Source: Xanthoparmelia taractica
Taxonomy: Eukaryota; Ascomycota; Lecanoromycetes; Lecanorales; Parmeliaceae
Direction of reading: 5' to 3'
Length of the DNA stretch: 64,000 nt
NCBI GenBank assembly: GCA_033085395.1
Contig: JANQBS010000002.1
Location: 372,001-436,000 of the forward strand
Shown: one piece after another, positions 9,741-21,581 of the stretch
Position numbering within the stretch: the first letter of the stretch is position 1
How the letters are laid out: each line of letters starts with the position of its first letter
The notes under the pieces: generated by a model
Databases searched by the model: none
Seen by the model: only the letters and a program-made list of their open reading frames with translations
Told to the model about the DNA's origin: nothing
Position numbers and translations under genes: made by a program

Positions 9741-12700
9741 ATGGCGGCCACAGATGGAGCTTCTTCCATAAGTGTCGCAATCAGAGTTCGCCCATTTACT
9801 GTATGTTCAGCTCAAGCTCCAATCATCTTGCTTTGGCTTACCACCATAGGTTCGAGAAGCTGCGCAGTTGACGCATGTGCCAGACGGCCCTCTCTTCCTC
9901 GGTGACGGCTCACTGGCGGGAGCTCCAGTGCCCTCACTGAAATCAAAAGGCATTCGGCCAGTGTTGAAGGTAGTGGATGACAAATGCCTGTGAGAGCGAT
10001 TCTTGAAAGTATGCTGGGTACCACAGGCTAATTCCCGCAGTATCTTTGACCCACCTGAGGATCATGCAATCCAGCGCGGCTCCAAGTTTACCGGACCCAA
10101 TGGCAGACGATCGAAAGATCAAACTTTCGGTTTTGACCGAGTTTTCGATGAGAATACTACACAGGCAGATGTCTACGAAGCCACCACAAGGAATCTGCTG
10201 GATAGTGTGCTGGATGGTTACAATGCTACCGTGTTCGCGTATGGAGCTACAGGGTGTGGTAAAACACACACGATCACGGGAACGGTGCAAGCACCCGGTG
10301 TTATCTTCCTGACAATGCAAGAACTCTTCGAGCGAATTGGTGAAATCAACGATGAAAAACATACAGAGGTGTCGCTCTCGTATCTGGAAATATACAACGA
10401 AACCATCCGAGACCTTTTGGTGCCGGGAGGAAGCAAGCAGAGTCTGATGCTTCGTGAGGACGCCAATCAAGCCGTGTCCGTAGCTGGCCTCACAAGCCAT
10501 CATCCTCAAAATGTACAAGAGGTCATGGACATGATAGTAAGAGGGAATGAATATCGGACAATGTCGCCTACGGAAGCCAATGCCACGTCTTCTCGATCGC
10601 ACGCTGTCCTCCAGATCAACGTTTCACAGAAAGATAGGAATGCGGACATAAATGAACCGCATACAATGGCTACCTTGAGCATCATCGATCTAGCAGGAAG
10701 CGAGCGAGCAAGCGCCACGAAGAACAGAGGAGAGCGGCTTCAAGAGGGCGCAAATATCAATAAGTCACTCCTTGCGCTGGGAAGCTGTATAAACGCTCTC
10801 TGTGATCCACGGAAGAAGAATCATGTGCCATACCGCAATTCGAAATTGACTCGACTGCTCAAATTCTCTCTTGGAGGCAACTGCAAGACTGTCATGATCG
10901 TTTGCGTAAGTCCCTCCAGTCAGCACTTTGACGAAACGCAGAACACACTTCGTTACGCCAATCGCGCGAAGAACATTCAGACCAAGGTCACGAGAAACGT
11001 CTACAACGTCAATCGCCATGTCAAAGACTTCTTAGTCAAGATCGATGAGCAACTTGTCCTTATTAATGAATTGAAACAGCAACAGAAGGATCATGAAGGA
11101 GCAGCATTTGCTAAATTTCAGAGGCAAGCAGAAAAGCGAGAGATGATTTCAAGAGAAGGTGTTACTAGGATTCGCAGCGCCTACGACAACTCCGAGAAAG
11201 AGCGCACCGACAAAGTCACTAATATGAAAAAGCTCCGACAGATTGAAAGAAGGATAGCGATAATCTCTTCGTGGGTTGCTGCTTTCGATCAGGTATGCGA
11301 CAACTCAGAGGAGGAGGCTGCTCTTCAGAACATTTCAGCAATGCGCAAGACAGCACACGGCATCCTCCTCGAGCTCGAGAACAGCAGACATCACTATCAT
11401 CAAAGGCTCGTAAAGAGCAATTGGGAGCGTGCGATTGACTCCGCATTGCAGAACGGCATGAGGCAACTCAAAGAAGCTGATGCAAGAGCAGACGGACAAG
11501 ATGCAGCTTGCTTGAGCAGGGAGGTTGAGATTCTGAAGGCAAATGCAGATCGAGAAGCTTTGAACGCTGTGGCGGAAGATGAGAAAGGCGGTGACGCTGG
11601 TCTTGTGCAAGTAATGCTTCAGACCCATTTCGAGACGATAGGCGCAATCCAAAGCCTAATGACGATGGATGAAGAAGAGGCCGTTAGAGCTGCGAAGAAG
11701 ATACTTGCAAAGATACTGAACGGCTGTACGACTGCCGCATCTCATGTTATCAAGCCCGACGGCAGCCTCATTCCTACCCAAGCATTTCCTCCTACTCGGA
11801 CTGGAACGCCGAAGCGAAAAAAGCAAGTCGCCTCGCCACTCAAGCCTAACCTACCTCCGTCACTTGCCGCCAACGAAAACTCCTACGGTTCTCCAGTCAG
11901 AATGTCGCCGATACGGCGGAAGGCAGCTAAAAAAGGCGTTTCCTTCACTCCAAAAAAGAAGTCACCTGGGAAGGGATTGAAGAGAGGTGTGCGATGGCGT
12001 GATGATACCGCGGAAGGTGCACTTGCAGAGTTTGAGAAAACACCACAGCGAACGAACCTGACGCCTGATACATCCTCTAGCGAACCTCCAATGTCTCTTC
12101 CACCCACCTTATCCACTTCTGTGTTACCTGACGAGACGCTCGTTGCGGAAGACTTAACGAATTCCTCTCCCATACCTGAGCCACCGGTCCCTTCTCTTGA
12201 GGTGAAGCCCAAACACAATCGATTCAAGACTGGTTTCCTTGCAAAGAAGACAGATGGCTCTCCGCTCCCTCCAACCCTTACCAGTTTTTCGTCGGATTCG
12301 GACCAATCTCCCTTGCGAGAGCTCGAGCCAGGAAAAGGCGCCAATCGCTCGTCCCTTCAGTATATCCAGAATGTCGATACAATACCAACCGAAAGCGCAG
12401 ATAATTCAAGCTCCGACATGGAAGATGGGCTGAAAGCAAACAAAAGCGACGTGATGCAGATCAAGAAGGCAATAAAGCGGGTTTCCTCGGCGGCGCCAGG
12501 GAACGCAAATCCCAGCAATCGTCAGAGAAGACGAAGTCCCCCTGGCGCGCTGTCTGGAAGCCCGCCGAATGACAGTATCATGTTTACGGCATCGCATGCG
12601 CGGCGAATGGTAAGAAGCGAAAAAGAAAATGATTTCAAAGCCAGCATACTCAGCCCGCGCACTGCACCCGTGGTTAAGCATGCGGGTCAGCGGAGGACGA

Positions 12701-12858
12701 CCATGGGTACGATGAGTGTGAATGAGAGTAGGTCACGAGATATGAGTATGCCGTCAAGCGAAGCGGTGCGACCAAGTACTGCTGTGACGGGAAGTGGAGG
12801 GAGCGGAGGACATGCCAGGGGCAGTCTTCTGGTCGGGGGCAAAGGCATATGGAGATAA
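9741..12858 (+). CDS. Kinesin-8 family motor (Kip3/KipB-like)
   Basis: Exons are 9741-9800, 9850-9989 and 10041-12858 (1005 aa). Introns of 49 and 51 bp have GTATGT and GTGAGA donors. Splicing gives MAATDGASSISVAIRVRPFT, then KCLIFDPPEDHAIQ, the expected start of a kinesin motor. The N-terminal motor (about 10-360) has the P-loop GATGCGKT (about 134-141), switch I NATSSRSH (about 245), switch II DLAGSER (about 282) and the neck-proximal NTLRYANRAKNI. A coiled-coil neck follows, then a long Ser/Pro/Lys-rich tail, as in kinesin-8 proteins that walk to and destabilise microtubule plus ends and set spindle and nuclear position. Subfamily assignment rests on the N-terminal motor with long class insert and overall length. 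The promoter is compressed by the MITE. Confidence 0.92.
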
Positions 12859-13317
12859 GGACCGTCCCTTCATAATACCTTCTTCCATGATGGCATTGTC
12901 TTCAGCGCTTTATGCTAGTAGAATATGCATCAAGCGAGGGCTTCTTCAACGGCTGCGACTCTTGCAGGTATTATAGTTTCTAGCCACTCAAAGCGGCGTA
13001 GAAATGTTCGCATGTTTTGTTCAATTGTTGACGAATTATGGCTTCAATTTGCCAATGGAGCTCACTGTTATGCTTCTGCTCTGTAAGACTATAAATTGCT
13101 TCCTTCATAGGCTTGTATCTCGAATGATTCCATATCAACGAGGTGGAACAAAACATGTCGCCACCGAGCTTACTCATCCTTGGATTGACGCAATCTTTAA
13201 AGTACATGTAACGTACTTCAACCATCTCAAGTAATCCTACCATATAGACATTTTCACCAAACACCTCTCAAGCTGAAGCCCATAGCAACCCTCTTCATCT
13301 CCATCCTCGTTCTCATC
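12859..13317. other. Intergenic, kinesin 3' UTR and msrA promoter
   Basis: 460 bp with no supported gene. The last 70 bp before the msrA ATG are CT-rich (leader-like). Confidence 0.45.
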
Positions 13318-14012
13318 ATGGCTTCGACAATGCCCAACTTCCTCACCCGCCTTTTCCGCCCCTTCACATCCTCCACCCGCATCTCCCTCAACCCTGAAGG
13401 CCGCTCCACCGCCGACTTCCCACCCAACGCCCAGAAATGCACCGTCGCCGCCGGCTGCTTCTGGGGTGTCGAGCACTTGTTCCGCAAGACGTTTGAAGGC
13501 AAGGGACTGTTGGATGCCAAGGTCGGGTATATCGGTGGCGACACGAGTAGTCCGAGTTACAGGGCTGTTTGCTCGGGGAAGACAGGACGTATGTGCCACT
13601 CCATATTCATCCCAGTCGCATGAAGAAGTCGTGCTGACGATGATTCTTACTCTACACAGATGCGGAAGCCCTCCAAATGACCTTTGACCCCTCCACCTTA
13701 TCCTACACCACCCTCCTCGAATTTTTCTACAAGATGCACGATCCCACCACCCCGAACCGCCAGGGCATGGACACAGGATCCCAGTACCGCAGCGCCATCT
13801 TTTACCACTCGCCGGAGCAGAAGGCGGAGGCGGAGAGCGTAACGAAGAAGGTGCAGGAGCAGTGGTGGAAGCAGGGCAAGATTTCGACGGAGATACTCGA
13901 GGCGGGCCAGTGGTGGGACGCGGAGGATTACCATCAGTTGTATTTGCATAATAATCCTGGGGGGTATGAGTGTCCGGCGCATTACGTGAGGAAGTTTCCG
14001 GATTTGAAGTAG
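13318..14012 (+). CDS. msrA: Peptide methionine-S-sulfoxide reductase (MsrA)
   Basis: Exons are 13318-13588 and 13660-14012 (207 aa), with a 71 bp intron (GTATGT...ACACAG). The enzyme reduces the S-epimer of methionine sulfoxide in proteins, using thioredoxin. The catalytic motif GCFWG is at residues 46-50 with nucleophile Cys47. Downstream are the family blocks KVGYIGG, GHAEALQMTFDP (made by the splice), FFYKMHDPTTPNRQGMDTG with the substrate-binding Tyr/Asp region SQYRSAI, and EDYHQLYL near the end. The first 25 residues (Arg/Ser-rich, no acidic residues) could be a mitochondrial targeting peptide, with a cytosolic form possible from Met5. Gene intact. Confidence 0.95.
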
Positions 14013-14761
14013 GGAAGGTTGTACATGGAGGCTGGAGGGTACGAAGGGGCGGTCTTGTCGGCATTCGCATATCATGATAAATGAGACATGCATGGTCTTT
14101 TCAGGGTAATCCAGCTCGGGTTGAACCGGTATCCTCTCACATTGCATGGGAGGGTTAGCCTCTCTAGGTTGACAACTTCTGTCGGCGATTCATAGAATTT
14201 TATCTTGAACCTAACTGCTCAGAGACATTTATAAATTTTCAGTTCTGACAGAGACGAAATCGTTAGTAGCTTTGAGCAGTACTACCAGAGGCATGGCGTG
14301 TCGGCCAGCCTGTATATCCAAGCAACACAGACACCGGAACTCGCCTCCATACCATAAAGCGTCAATACAGATCTAATCGCGTTGTTCATCTTCGCTGCTG
14401 GTCTTTACCACTGATGATCAATCTGGGGTATTCCAATAGTTGATTTGCACTCTGAGTGCCACGATTATATGTTTCACTGCCGGCCAGCCTTCGCTGTCGT
14501 GAGTAAGTGGTATGATAGCTTGCGGCTGTACCAAGTATAGGATCGCGCCTTGGTTGGGTAGCCACGTAGCCAAGTTGAACCATGCCGGCAAAGGGTCCTT
14601 CAATGGGTCTTTCGTTCACTTATACAACAGTATTAATAATCAAACCCTTGCCGCAGTGCCAAGACATAATCGGCGACTGGCATCTAAAAGTATACTAATC
14701 CAACACGGCAAACTCCGTGTGTCAAGGTGTCGCCAAAACGGATAAAAGAATAGAGCCGACG
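14013..14761. other. Intergenic, promoter of the Zn2Cys6 regulator
   Basis: 750 bp between two plus-strand genes; no gene supported. Short open frames on the minus strand near 14400-14620 lack any motif. Confidence 0.45.
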
Positions 14762-17625
14762 ATGAAGAGAAAAGCAGACGACGACCCTTCTTCCTTTGAC
14801 AACAACGTCAAGATCATCAAGACTGAAAAAGCTGCCGCCGCGGCTGATTATTCTCAAGATGTCAAGAAGAAGATCAATGCATCCAATCGGACGGGTCAGG
14901 CGTGTGACCGCTGCAGGGTATGGGCGCCTACATAAATGCTTGCCAGAAGAGCCTCATGGCTGACGAATCGCCTGCAGGTTCGGAAGATGCGCTGCGACGA
15001 TAACGTGAATGGCTGTGCTCCTTGCTTGCAAAACAAATCAGAATGCAAGACCACCGATCGTATCACAGGGAAAGCCACCGTCCGCGGATATGTCCAGAGC
15101 CTTGAACGTCGTCTTGAAGAGCTTGAGAACCACAATCGCTTTCTACAGGCTCGCCTCATATCATTCGGGGAGGATGTTCTGGACATAGAACCGAGATTTA
15201 AGTATGAAGACCCTGCGACTGTCCCGTTAGTGCAATGGCACGAGGAGCAGAGGGGAGGAAATCACTTGACATGGGATGAAAATGCCGGAGGAACAAGGTT
15301 CTCGGGCCAGGGTGAACGTTCCTTCGAAGGCAACATGTCCAACAGACCAACGTCGCTGGGGGTTTCACCAAGCCACCTTCCAAATTTCCGCAACGGGTTG
15401 GCTGGCAATAACTACCTTGGTGTATCAACAGGCAGTTCCCTGCTAAGCGCCATACGAGGCACCTCAATGAATGTCCTGGGAATGGAGATCGATCTTGCTG
15501 ATTACATGTCCCCCGACCTTGACGAGCCCGATGCGACTCGCGCCGGAAATAGGCCGCCTGTCTACAACAAGTCATACGCGGCATTCGTCCAGACCAGTTT
15601 TGGTACGAGTCCCAAGCTTAGCAAAGTCGAACTTCCTCCGAGAAGTGAGGGAATCAATTACGCACACGTTTACTTTAGAGTAACCAATCCATATATCCCG
15701 GTGGTACACAGACCGAGTTTCATGGCTACAGTGGGTTATTTGATACCGATCACAATACCTTTTCGTTGCTAACGCTTAAAAGCTTACGCGATTTTATGAT
15801 GACCCGTCTTTCCAACCATCCGTCGCCGAGACTGTAATGGTCCATACAATGTTTGCCATCATGTATTGTCAGTATGCCACACGCGCTCCACAAAGTGCCG
15901 ACCACCAGGCAGAGTTGAATCAGTCTTCGAATTTTCATTACCATTACGCTTTAGGATTCTTTGCTCAGCTGGTGGCTAGCCATACCTTGGCCGACGTACA
16001 GGCTTTGACTATGCTCTGTCTCCATATACGAAACCTCCCGAAGCCTGGAGCTTGTTGGATGATCACGAGTATTGTTTTGAATTTGGCCATTGAGTTGGGG
16101 CTGCATCGATCCGCCAAACGATGGGCTCCCTCTACTGAACGGAGCATTCTGGAAATCGAGCTCAGAAAGCGGGTCTTTTGGTCGATCCTACTGATTCACG
16201 TGATAATCGCGGGCAATCTGGGACGTCCAATGGCTTTGCGATCTGATGACTGGGATGTTGAAATGTTTGAAGCCATCGACGACGATCTTCTTAGTGAGGC
16301 TGGAATAGATACCTCGAGGCTGGGAAAATGCAATTTCCTTGTTGGCCATCAGGCATCAGTGATGGTCCCTATTCTCATGGATCTCTACAACACTATCTAC
16401 TCCGTAAAACGATCGCCGCAAAATTACATCAATACTGTGCAGCGACTGGAAGGACGTATACGTGACTGGCAGGAGCAGTGGCCTCGAGAATTAAGAGAGG
16501 GATCCGCTTCTGACAATGAGCTGGGTCGAGTACATTCTCATCATCTGGCAATCTTGGGCTTACACGCTCGTCTACTTCTCCGTCATCCGTCGTTATCGCT
16601 TTCCACTTCAGCAGAATTCAACAGCGAGAACCTCACTGTCTGTATGGAGCTGTCACAGAAGATGCTTACTCATGTGAAGCAGCTCCAGAGGTACATGAGC
16701 CTGGATGGCACCTGGCAGACTACAGCGCTCTATGTTCTTGCAATTGCAACGAGCTTGTTCGGCCACTGGGAACGGAGAGATCAGATGACCCCGGTCGCTT
16801 TGGCTGCGTTGAGGGAGGATATGGATTCATGGATCAGCATCATTGGTGATATGAGCAACTTACTCGGTATGCATAGGTCATTCTACTCAACACATGGTCA
16901 GGGCTCACGCGTGTATAGGATCCGGCAGACGACTGCAAGATGCAGTCCGGGTTCCCGTTGATAACACGCTGAGCCATCTCGCCCAGCACCTCTCTGCAAG
17001 AGCTTCTTCATTTTCAGTCTCTACCACTAGTCAATTTGGTTCAGTCAGCAGGACTGTGACTCCATCGCACACGTCTAACGCATCCAGCCAGACCAATGTT
17101 TACGAGACTTACCCTAGTCCCAACAGCATCGTGAACAGCCACACTCATGACAACAAACAACGAAATGTTTACCTTTCTCCCCCTATTCCAACTGAAACCC
17201 CTCGCTCTCCTCAAGTCTATTCCAACCACGCCCAATACGACTACAATGCCACCTTCGAGAGTAGCCCTATTACCTACCCCTCCGCCCTTCCCGCCACTGC
17301 TGCTGCGGCGAACGCATACATGAGCGCCTATCCCAATCCAACCGCGCAGAGTTTTCCTCAAAACCCTGCATATGCCAATTACCACAGTCCAGGCAGCCCC
17401 ACTTCTTGGCGAACATGGGCGGGGAATATGGCATCCAACCTCGAGCCAGGGCCCGAGTACATCAACTCTGCCTCGGCGCTGATGCAACTTGGCGGCCGAG
17501 GCGATGAAAGTGTAGCAGCGCAAAACCTAAACTCAAGTGTTGATTTGCAGCAGGGGAGTGCTTTGACCGGGACTACGGGACAAATGTGGCCATATAACGT
17601 TTTCAACAGTGGACCTGTGGGATGA
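14762..17625 (+). CDS. Zn2Cys6 (Gal4-type) transcription factor with fungal-specific TF domain
   Basis: Exons are 14762-14917, 14978-15730, 15783-16866 and 16919-17625 (899 aa); introns are 60, 52 and 52 bp. Intron 1 splits the zinc cluster. After splicing it reads ACDRCRVRKMRC...CAPC...C with Cys at 48, 51, 58, 65, 68 and 75, the exact C-x2-C-x6-C-x6-C-x2-C-x6-C pattern. A linker and short coiled coil (SLERRLEELENHNRFLQARL) follow for dimerisation. The fungal-specific domain lies around residues 250-560 (YFRVTNPYIPVVHRPSF, GLHRSAKRW, LRKRVFWSILLI). The C-terminal third is Ser/Pro/Tyr/Gln-rich, like an activation region. The ATG at 14762 is preferred over an earlier in-frame codon that lacks context. 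It is adjacent to a P450 pseudogene; a regulatory link is possible but not shown. Targets unknown. Confidence 0.92.
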
Positions 17626-18434
17626 ATCGGAAATTAAGCGCAGGACTGTAACGATGCCGGCGTATCAACAAAAAAAAGGTAATCAGAAAAGACGATCATT
17701 TGGTCATTTGCGATGTATAGGTGGGATTCGAAGAGGAAGATTATACCCCGGGGAGCGATTGCAAGCGGTGTTGGAGGTATGGCGAGAATTGTCTGCATTG
17801 CGCTTATAATGTTGTTAAGTTTAAGATGCCATAATGTGGTATCGGAGTAGAAAAAGTCGATATGCACGCAAACAGATTCTTTGACATCATGATGGAGTTG
17901 CACGAACAACTTCCCGCATCAAAGCCACTTTACGATTTTGCATTTCGCCTGATTATGGGAGGGTGGGTTATCACCCTCTGTAATAAAAAACATATTAAAC
18001 CCCATGCCAATAATCGAGTGCTCACTCCCAGTCCCAGGACGTGCCTTCTTAAACTCAACGCTTAGGCCGCTTAAATCAAATCACGCCTATCATAAAGTAG
18101 GATATTATCCTGCCGCGAGAAGCGCGCTTCCAATTCTGAATGAAATATCAGGCCTTGAACTCCATACTCCATATATCACAAGGCCCACCCGACATCAAAG
18201 CGCCTAGAAACCAATTGAATAGCGTTCTTTCATACCTAGTCAGAAAAACGGGTGCGGGAAATAAAAAAAAAGTCATTCTCGTTCCATTCAGTGTCCAAGA
18301 GATCCAGCTCTTGATAAACGTGACATACATATATACATATATATCCTTAGCTTAGGCACATGAAACATTTTATATTTAAGCCATTCACAGAATCTCGATT
18401 CTCGTGATAGATAACATTCGATCCGAGAAACGGC
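17626..18434. other. Convergent intergenic region
   Basis: The 3' ends of the transcription factor (+) and the P450 (-) face each other here. AT-rich stretches with poly-A (17670, 18260) and an (AT)n run near 18325-18345 fit 3' UTRs and terminators. No gene seen. Confidence 0.5.
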
Positions 18435-20272
18435 TCACACGCGCTTCCAAGCCAATTTGACCTTATCCGCATCCCGCATCCGCAACAACAACGTCATATC
18501 GCAGTCCTCCGACGTCGCCAACGCCCTTTCCCGCGCCTGCGCGGATGATTCGCCGGGCTCGCACACGACTCCGACCCGATGATCGCGCAGCAAACATGCG
18601 AGTACGGCGACGAATTCGACTTGGGCGAGTTTGGCGCCGGGACAGTTTTGCGGGCCGTCGGACCAGGGGAAATAGGTGCTCGGTGCGGGGGTTATGAGGG
18701 ATTCTTGATGCGGCGGCGGTGGGGTGGTGGCTGTGTTGTTGATGGAGGTTTGAGGAGGAGCTGCTGGAGGCGAAGAAGATATCTAGCGGGACGGTTTCCA
18801 GAGGAGGGGGTCGGGCCAGTAGTCGGGGTGCGTCTGGAGGGCGAGTAAGCTTGGCATTACGCCCATTTGCGGCGGGACGACTATGGTTCTTTGTCCTAGT
18901 CGGAGCGTTTGCGAGTGTTCGTTGGTCCATTTGGGCAGGGCCATGATTGGTGGGTAGAGGCGGAGACATTCGAGCTACATTCGTAAGTAAGTAAGTCTCA
19001 AGGAGATATGATGATGCAGACGGTGAGTACATACCATTACGGCGCGGCACCTGAGAAGTTTTGGGAATAGTAGGCTATAGTCCATTTTTGCGTTTTCGCC
19101 GTCTTTGGTCAGCTCTTGCAGTTCGGCGGAAACCCAATCTTGAACTTCCGGGTTGACCGCAAGTAGGAGCATGGTGAATGCCAGCGTATTTGCTGTAGTG
19201 TCATGTCCGGCGAAGTTAATGACGAAGATGTTGCCAAAGATCTCATCGACCGTAAGACCCTTTGCAGGCGATTGATTTGCATCATTCTTCACGGTTGACG
19301 CGTCTTTCTGGTGAGTATCCAACGCTCGTACGAAAGACGTCATCAAGCTTCCTGTGCCTCTTTCGCCTCTGCTGAGCAGCGATGTCTCCTCATCTAGCAT
19401 TTGTATCATATACGTCTTGAAATCCTTAGCCGCGTTACCTATGCGTATCCATGATTTCGGTAGGAATGGAAGCAGCATGAGTGTAGGCGGGACGAGCATG
19501 AGGAAAATGGCGTTATCTAAGACTGTTTGTAATGCATTCCGGTAAGTCTGTGCTTCATCAATTGTACTGTGAACGGAGCTGCGGAATTGGTATGATCGAT
19601 GAAAGCCAGTTGCTGCGAGTACATTCAAAGAAAGCGTCCGCGTGTCCATGGCGAAACTGGGCGTCTCGGATCCGGCAAGGCTGGTCCATGATTTCAGCAT
19701 TTCGCGTGCTTGATCGAGGGATTCGTTCCAGACAAATTCCATAATATTCTCGTTGAATGGAGCCGCGAGTACCTTTCTGTGTCGTGGCCAGTCTGTCCAA
19801 CTCGCGGTCGAGATACACGGTCCATACACCTCCAGTAGCTCTGTAGTTCAATCAGCCCACTCCCTGGAACTGGACCTCCAGACCACATACTGTACATTTT
19901 GCTCGGACGCAAGAAATCCTCCCGACGAACAAAGATGTCGTGAACAGCATCTGGATCAGCGACATAGATGTAAACGAAAGCAGGAGTCACGAGTGCCCAT
20001 GCAGGACCATAGCGCAAGTGTGAATTTGCCTTGTCTTTGAAATGCCATCCACGGCGAGAGTAACGACCGAAAGTGCCCCAGCTGAATGGAAGATGGTCAA
20101 GAAGGCGCCAAAGATGTGGCTCCAGAACAAGCCAGATGATGTTCTCCGGATCTATGGGGAGGCGGACCAAAGGTATACCCATAGAAGCAGCGCGCCGGTA
20201 GTTCATCTCCATGGCGACGAGGCTCCATGTCTGGTAAGCCAGGCCGAGCGCTAGTAGAATTTGAGCGATCAT
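18435..20272 (-). pseudogene. Cytochrome P450 with an in-frame nonsense codon before the heme motif
   Basis: Exons are 20272-19891, 19840-19035 and 18974-18435; introns are 50 and 60 bp. It encodes an N-terminal membrane anchor, a family-typical WTDWPRHRKVLAAPFNENIM, an I-helix FAGHDTTANT (oxygen-binding Ala-Gly-x-Asp-Thr-Thr), LECLRLYPP (ExxR would be expected here; ECLR fits) and the heme motif FPWSDGPQNCPGAKLAQVEF with cysteine ligand. At 18785-18783 the codon after WKPSR is TAG, where the family has Trp. The frame is open on both sides, so a single TGG-to-TAG change at codon 460 of 576 would cut off the heme-binding end. Only an odd 99 bp in-frame splice (GTCGTC...GCTAG) would skip it, and that would delete conserved sequence. 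Otherwise the gene looks fresh, with good splice sites. Confidence 0.85.
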
Positions 20273-21376
20273 ATTGCCTGTGTAATACTGGTAGAAGGTC
20301 GTTATGGAAGAATACAGCTGGGATCAGTCTGACGACCAGCAGATGAGAAACAGAGAACCCGATGCATTGATTTCGATAATCTGATACTGCGTCTGGTATT
20401 CAATCAGACATTATTCTGAATTGTACAGAACCTGGAATCACGGCAGAATAGCCTTCGAATAGTAACTCATTCAGATAGCAAATGTGCCCCGCCTCTGTTG
20501 TGACTCAGGGATCTTTACTCTGCTTCCAACTTTTTGCTGCTGTAGCCTGATTTTTCGAGTTTCTGGCAGCGCTATTATCTTGGAGGATCCTCGGTTCGAA
20601 TTCCAGAGGCGATCGTCTGCGAAATGTTCATTTGACCGTCCGAAGGAGAATATTGATGGTGCTGCGTAGCGCGTTCTCCCCATTTTCTATCCCTAAGGTA
20701 GCTACGCGGCGTAAAGGCGTTGTGGCACGGTAGCGCTACATGATCCCTGCCGATCTACTGGCGTAGCAATACCATTTTTCGACCTGCATTGGTAGACTGT
20801 AGAACTATGTTGTAGAAGGGTTCACCCCCAGCGCGGCCAAACCGCCACCGCGGCAGCCCTAACTCCACCCTACCTTGGGATCGACAAGGCTCCAAAGCCA
20901 GGCCAAGCGCTAGGAAATTTGAGCGATCATGTTGCCTCCGTGATCTTGATAGAAGGTGATTGTAAAGGACGATAAATGGTGAAGGGTATATGACCAATCT
21001 GACACCCAGCAGATGATACGATACCGCGTCTGGTAATCAATCAATTAATCCGACCCTTGTTCCGAACTTTACAGTACAGAACCCTAAGCTACGGTTAGAT
21101 CAGGACTAGTCGGGTGAACCTCCTATCTTACTCGTAACTCATGCAGCGAAAATGCCCCGCCTCTCCTGCGACCCAGGGAGCGTTTGCGCTGCATATCCCA
21201 AATTTTTGCCAGCTATTCTCATGCAGCATGAAGTGTCCAAACCTCTTTACAGAAGGACATACCTACGGTACGCAATAGTGCCGTAGCGCTACATAGTATA
21301 GGCAACCATGTAAACGATCCCTAGCGATCTATTGGCCTACCAATGTAATTCTTAATCTGCATTGATAGACTTTACG
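20220..21376. repeat. Tandem duplication of the P450 5' end and promoter (copies 20220-20803 and 20886-21376)
   Basis: Copy A covers the first codons and upstream region of the minus-strand P450. Copy B repeats it in the same orientation with scattered differences: shared blocks include AGCCAGGCCnAGCGCTAG, AATTTGAGCGATCAT, ATGCCCCGCCTCT, CGTAGCGCTACAT and CTGCATTGnTAGACT. Copy B keeps the start codon (20930-20928), but a one base loss makes it stop after MIAQIS. Copy B therefore looks like the head of a second, otherwise lost, P450 gene or a promoter duplication. The 1.3 kb between the two P450 genes holds no other gene. Confidence 0.8.
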
Positions 21377-21581
21377 GTGTCTTTTTTGGTATTGGTAAAG
21401 CTGACCCACAACAACTTGGAGGCCTTTCTTCTGCGTGATTTCGAATATCGTTCGAAGTGCTTTCCACCAACATCCGAGACTTGTCCAAATTGTTGTTCTT
21501 ACCATGAAGTTTTCTTCAAAGACCTACATAAGATACTGCGCTTGTTCTCTCTCTCGACTTTGTGGGAGATCATAGCACATT

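Noticed and set aside
9943..10602. 219 aa open frame on the minus strand
   Set aside because: It is antisense to the kinesin motor coding sequence, which carries all motor motifs; the reverse frame has none.
13237..14070. 277 aa open frame on the minus strand
   Set aside because: Antisense to msrA; Pro/Arg-rich composition comes from the codon bias of the real gene.
20575..20615. GGTTCGAATTCC resembling a tRNA T-arm
   Set aside because: The surrounding bases do not pair into a T-stem, and no anticodon or acceptor stem is found.
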